Virus record (IMG/VR): IMGVR_UViG_3300019360_000017
Span: 1 to 50,298 of that record
Source: a virus
Reading direction: 5' to 3' (one strand)
DNA length: 50,298 bases
The position numbers were made by a program, and so were the translations under genes. Below are positions 47,629 through 50,298 of the stretch, piece by piece. The notes beneath the pieces are model-generated. The model saw only the letters and a list, made by a program, of their open reading frames with translations, was not told where the DNA came from and did not search any database. Position 1 is the stretch's first letter, and each line of letters starts with the position of its first letter.

Positions 47629-50049
47629 ATGACTGTTTCACGCTCGTCTCGTGTCGTCGTGTGTCTGCTGAGCGTCGCCGCATTCCTGGTCGTATCGCCG
47701 CGTCCGTCGACCGCGCTTCCGTGTTGCGGACCGCCTCCGCTGACGCTGGTTGCCGGGCCGGATGGTCATCTGTGGTTTGCCGACTATGCGAACAATCAGA
47801 TCGGCCGTGCCACGACCGCAGGCGTCGTCACCGTTTTTCCGCTGCCGACGGCCGGCGCGCGGCCGAGCAAGATCGTGGTGGGTAGCGACGGGGCGCTGTG
47901 GTTCACGGAGCTGGCGGTCGGCAAGATTGGACGCATCACGACGGCGGGCGCGATCACCGAGTTCGCCATTCCGACCTTTGGGTCGCTCCCGGTGCAGATC
48001 GCGGCGGGATCGGACGGCGCGCTGTGGTTTACCGAGCTCGGCGCGAACAAGATCGGCCGCATCACGACGCTGGGCGTCATCACGGAGTTCTCACTCGCAC
48101 CCGGCGCACGGCCCTTCGGCATTACCGCCGGTCCTGACGGAGCGCTTTGGTTTACACAGCAGTCGCTCGGACGCATCGGACGGATTACGACGGCTGGCTC
48201 GATCTCCGAGTTTCAGATTCCCACGCGTGGGGCGATTCCCGTCGAGATCGTCACGGGCGCCGATGGCCGCCTCTGGTTTGCCGAAACCGGCGGCAACGCG
48301 ATCGGGGCCGTGACGACATCGGGCGTGTTTACGGAATTTGTCCTTCCGACGAGCAATTCACTTCCCGAACGCGTGACGCGCGGGCCGGACGGCAATGTGT
48401 GGTTTGCCGCGGTGGGGAGCAATCGCGTCGGACGCATTACGCCCTCCGGCGTGGTGACGCAGTTCGCGGTGCCGACATCGAGCGCGCTGCCGGGTGGGAT
48501 CGCCACGGGACCAGATGGCCATCTGTGGTTCACGCAATACGCCACGCGCAAGCTTGCGCGGATGACGACGGCGGGCGCCATTACCGAGTTCGCGCTGCCG
48601 GGCGCCACGCTGGGGACGCCGTTCGTCGGCGCGATGCCGCTGGCGTACCTGAGTGCGACGGGGCCGGACGGTCTGGTCTGGTTCACGCAGAACGCTGCGA
48701 ACCGCATTGCGCGGGTCGACGGCGACGGCGCGTTTCTCGACTTCAAGATTCCAACACCCAACGCGTGGCCACAAGGGATCGTCGCCGGTCCAGATGATGC
48801 GCTCTGGTTCACGGAGCTGGCGGGAAACAAGATCGGACGGGTGACGGTCACGGGCGCGTTCACGGAATTTCCGCTGCCGACGCCAGGCGCGCGGCCGCAT
48901 CACATCACCGTTGGCCCAGACGGCCACCTCTGGTTCACCGAAGTCGGACCGGCGGCGATCGGTCGTCTCACCCTCGCGGGCGTCCTCACGGAGTTTCCGG
49001 TTCCATTCCCCAATGCGCTCCCAACCAAGATTACGGCTGGACCCGACGGCCACCTCTGGTTCACGGACGAGAGCCGTAGCTCGGTCGTTCGCCTGACAAC
49101 GGCCGGCGTCATGACGGAGTTCCCGACGCCGACGCCGGGCGCGTTGCCGCTCACGATCGTGGCAGGACCGGACGGCAATCTCTGGTTCACCGAAGAAGCG
49201 GCCAATAAGATCGGACGCATCACGCCCGCGGGAGCGATCACGGAATTCCCACTGCCGACGCCACTTGCGGGACCGTCCTTCATCACCGTCGGCCCCGATG
49301 GGAATCTCTGGTTCACGGAGCGTGACGCGAGCGCTATCGGCAAGATCACGCCCGCGGGGGCGATCACGGAAATGCCGCTGCCGACGTCCGGCGCCTATCC
49401 GCAAAGCATCGTTCAGGCTGCGGACGGGACGTTGGGTCTGGCCGCGTACGCCGCCAGCAAGATCGGCCAGAGCACGACGGCTGGCAGCATCACCGAGTTT
49501 GCGATTCCGCAAGACTTCGACATACGGGCCGTCGGCGCGCGTCTCAATCTTGCGGCGCCGGTGGGATCGGCGGCCATCTCCTGCACGCCGACGGGCGGCG
49601 TCGCAGACGATGCGGCGTCGGGGTTGACGTTGCCGGGCCTGGGCACACTCGGCATTCTGACGGCGCACGCGGACGCCGCGACGCAACCGACGCTCGGCAC
49701 GCAGGGCGGCTCCTCGTCTGCCGGCACCGCACGCATCAGCCTGCTCGGCGGTCTCATCACGGCGGACGAGATCCGGGCCTCGGCCAGCGTGTCAGGACCG
49801 CCGGGCCGCGGGACGGGCAATGTGGTCTTCTCCAATCTGCGCGTCCTCGGCCTGCCGATTGGCATCACGGTCGTGCCGAACACGGAGATTCCGCTGCTGT
49901 TGGGATTCGTCCGCCTGAATGAGCAGCGGGTGACGGCGACTGGCATCACGGTCACGGCGCTGCACCTCAATCTGCTCGGCGTCGATCTGGTGCTGTCACA
50001 GGCGGCCGCGCATGTGGTGGACTCGGCTACGGTCTGTCCGATCCGCTAG
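47629..50049 (+). CDS. Secreted Vgb-like 14-repeat beta-propeller with choice-of-anchor-type C-terminus, 806 aa
   Basis: Signal peptide (SRVVVCLLSVAAFLVVSPRP), then 14 blades of about 42 residues with the motif GPDGxLWFTE...KIGRIT...GxITEFxLPT; two seven-bladed propellers are expected. Blade 14 is degenerate (AADGTLGLAA). The last ~180 residues (RISLLGGLITADEIRASASV, NTEIPLLLGFVRLNEQRVTA) resemble the choice-of-anchor P family. Virginiamycin B lyase uses one such propeller, but catalytic His/Glu residues cannot be verified, so no lyase function is claimed. GAAGGAG precedes the ATG. The stop codon lies in an IS481 target. Confidence 0.85.
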   Translation: MTVSRSSRVVVCLLSVAAFLVVSPRPSTALPCCGPPPLTLVAGPDGHLWFADYANNQIGRATTAGVVTVFPLPTAGARPSKIVVGSDGALWFTELAVGKIGRITTAGAITEFAIPTFGSLPVQIAAGSDGALWFTELGANKIGRITTLGVITEFSLAPGARPFGITAGPDGALWFTQQSLGRIGRITTAGSISEFQIPTRGAIPVEIVTGADGRLWFAETGGNAIGAVTTSGVFTEFVLPTSNSLPERVTRGPDGNVWFAAVGSNRVGRITPSGVVTQFAVPTSSALPGGIATGPDGHLWFTQYATRKLARMTTAGAITEFALPGATLGTPFVGAMPLAYLSATGPDGLVWFTQNAANRIARVDGDGAFLDFKIPTPNAWPQGIVAGPDDALWFTELAGNKIGRVTVTGAFTEFPLPTPGARPHHITVGPDGHLWFTEVGPAAIGRLTLAGVLTEFPVPFPNALPTKITAGPDGHLWFTDESRSSVVRLTTAGVMTEFPTPTPGALPLTIVAGPDGNLWFTEEAANKIGRITPAGAITEFPLPTPLAGPSFITVGPDGNLWFTERDASAIGKITPAGAITEMPLPTSGAYPQSIVQAADGTLGLAAYAASKIGQSTTAGSITEFAIPQDFDIRAVGARLNLAAPVGSAAISCTPTGGVADDAASGLTLPGLGTLGILTAHADAATQPTLGTQGGSSSAGTARISLLGGLITADEIRASASVSGPPGRGTGNVVFSNLRVLGLPIGITVVPNTEIPLLLGFVRLNEQRVTATGITVTALHLNLLGVDLVLSQAAAHVVDSATVCPIR

Positions 50050-50298
50050 CTGTGATCTCTAATGAGGGTGTTCACTCGGAGCTCCTTGGAAAGAATGGGC
50101 GTTACCACACGTTCCGTTCGATCCGAGAGGAGACCCCGAGTGAAGCGCCATCCTAACGCGAAGACCACGCCCCATATGCGCGCCTTGCTCGTCGACCGGA
50201 TCCACGCCCAGCAGTGGCGGCCGTCTGTGGCCGCTCACGCGGCTGGCGTCCGCGTCCGCACGGCGTACAAATGGTTGGCGCGGTATCGCGCGGGCGGC
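50045..50298 (+). mobile_element. IS481-family element, left end, truncated by the window
   Basis: A transposase start lies 90 bp after a left end beginning TGTGATCTCT at 50051. Directly before it is GCTAGC (50045-50050), which fits the NCTAGN target known for IS481. The TAG stop of the propeller gene is part of this target copy. The right end and second target copy are outside the window. Confidence 0.7.
50140..50298 (+). CDS. IS481-family transposase, N-terminal 53 residues
   Basis: From GTG 50140 (GAGAGGAG upstream) it reads KRHPNAKTTPHMRALLVDRI, then RPSVAAHAAGVRVRTAYKWL and ARYRAGG. This is the standard IS481 opening: N-A-x-x-T-P-x-x-R-x-x-L-V, followed by a helix-turn-helix (AAHAAGVRVRTAYKWLARYR). 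The DDE catalytic core lies beyond the window edge. Confidence 0.9.
   Translation, partial: MKRHPNAKTTPHMRALLVDRIHAQQWRPSVAAHAAGVRVRTAYKWLARYRAGG

Noticed and set aside
48358-49686. Minus-strand open frame of 442 codons opposite the Vgb-like gene
   Set aside because: Mirror of a repetitive coding sequence; very Arg-rich with no recognisable domain.
47629-50049. Virginiamycin resistance gene
   Set aside because: Repeats match the fold, but the double propeller, signal peptide and anchor domain differ from the lyase and catalytic residues cannot be confirmed.

Overview
The window is almost entirely one integrated, probably short-tailed (P22-like) bacteriophage of a high-G+C bacterium. The left end cuts through the integrase gene. 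The right end is marked at 47242-47286 by a duplicated 3' half of a tRNA-Lys(TTT) gene, read here as attR. Beyond it lies chromosome: a secreted 14-repeat Vgb-like propeller protein and the start of an IS481-family element. An Acidobacteriota-like host is suggested (inference only) by the Oar-type TonB-dependent receptor with an N-terminal carboxypeptidase-regulatory domain, the Vgb/choice-of-anchor protein and the fulvocin-C-type peptide.

Layout. 1-7251, minus strand: integrase, excisionase-like HTH protein and a long run of small accessory genes, plus a DUF3560-methyltransferase fusion and a DUF2786 protein. 7252-8518: non-coding control region with a palindrome, direct repeats, an AT-rich iteron-like patch and a 100-bp inverted repeat. 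8519-11655, plus strand: primase-helicase and small regulators. 11711-33962, plus strand: the late module, with small terminase candidate, large terminase, P22-type portal, scaffold candidate, capsid, connector and tail proteins with a glycosyltransferase between them, fibre, several Pro/Gly/Ala-rich virion candidates and a 1522-residue polyvalent/ejection-type protein. 33971-41682: cargo not typical of phage, with two secreted proteins that may be antimicrobial, a small membrane protein, an operon for a membrane protein, an ECF sigma factor and an anti-sigma factor, and a complete TonB-dependent receptor. 41903-47061, minus strand: holin-like protein, propeller protein, replication organiser-like protein, RecT, small proteins and a YqaJ-type exonuclease.

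The most interesting signal is a conserved non-coding element present three times: CCGAT, exactly 18 nt, then CGTCTCT. One copy lies upstream of the late operon (11675-11704), one upstream of the phage-borne ECF sigma operon (37797-37768, minus) and one upstream of a left-arm gene pair (1929-1900, minus). Each copy points at the next gene on its own strand. A CGTC box is typical of ECF promoter -10 elements, so the sigma factor may drive its own operon and the late genes. This is an inference from pattern and position.

Limits. No CI-like repressor, endolysin or spanin could be recognised. attL and most of the integrase lie left of the window. Assignments rest on reading motifs and gene order, without database searches.
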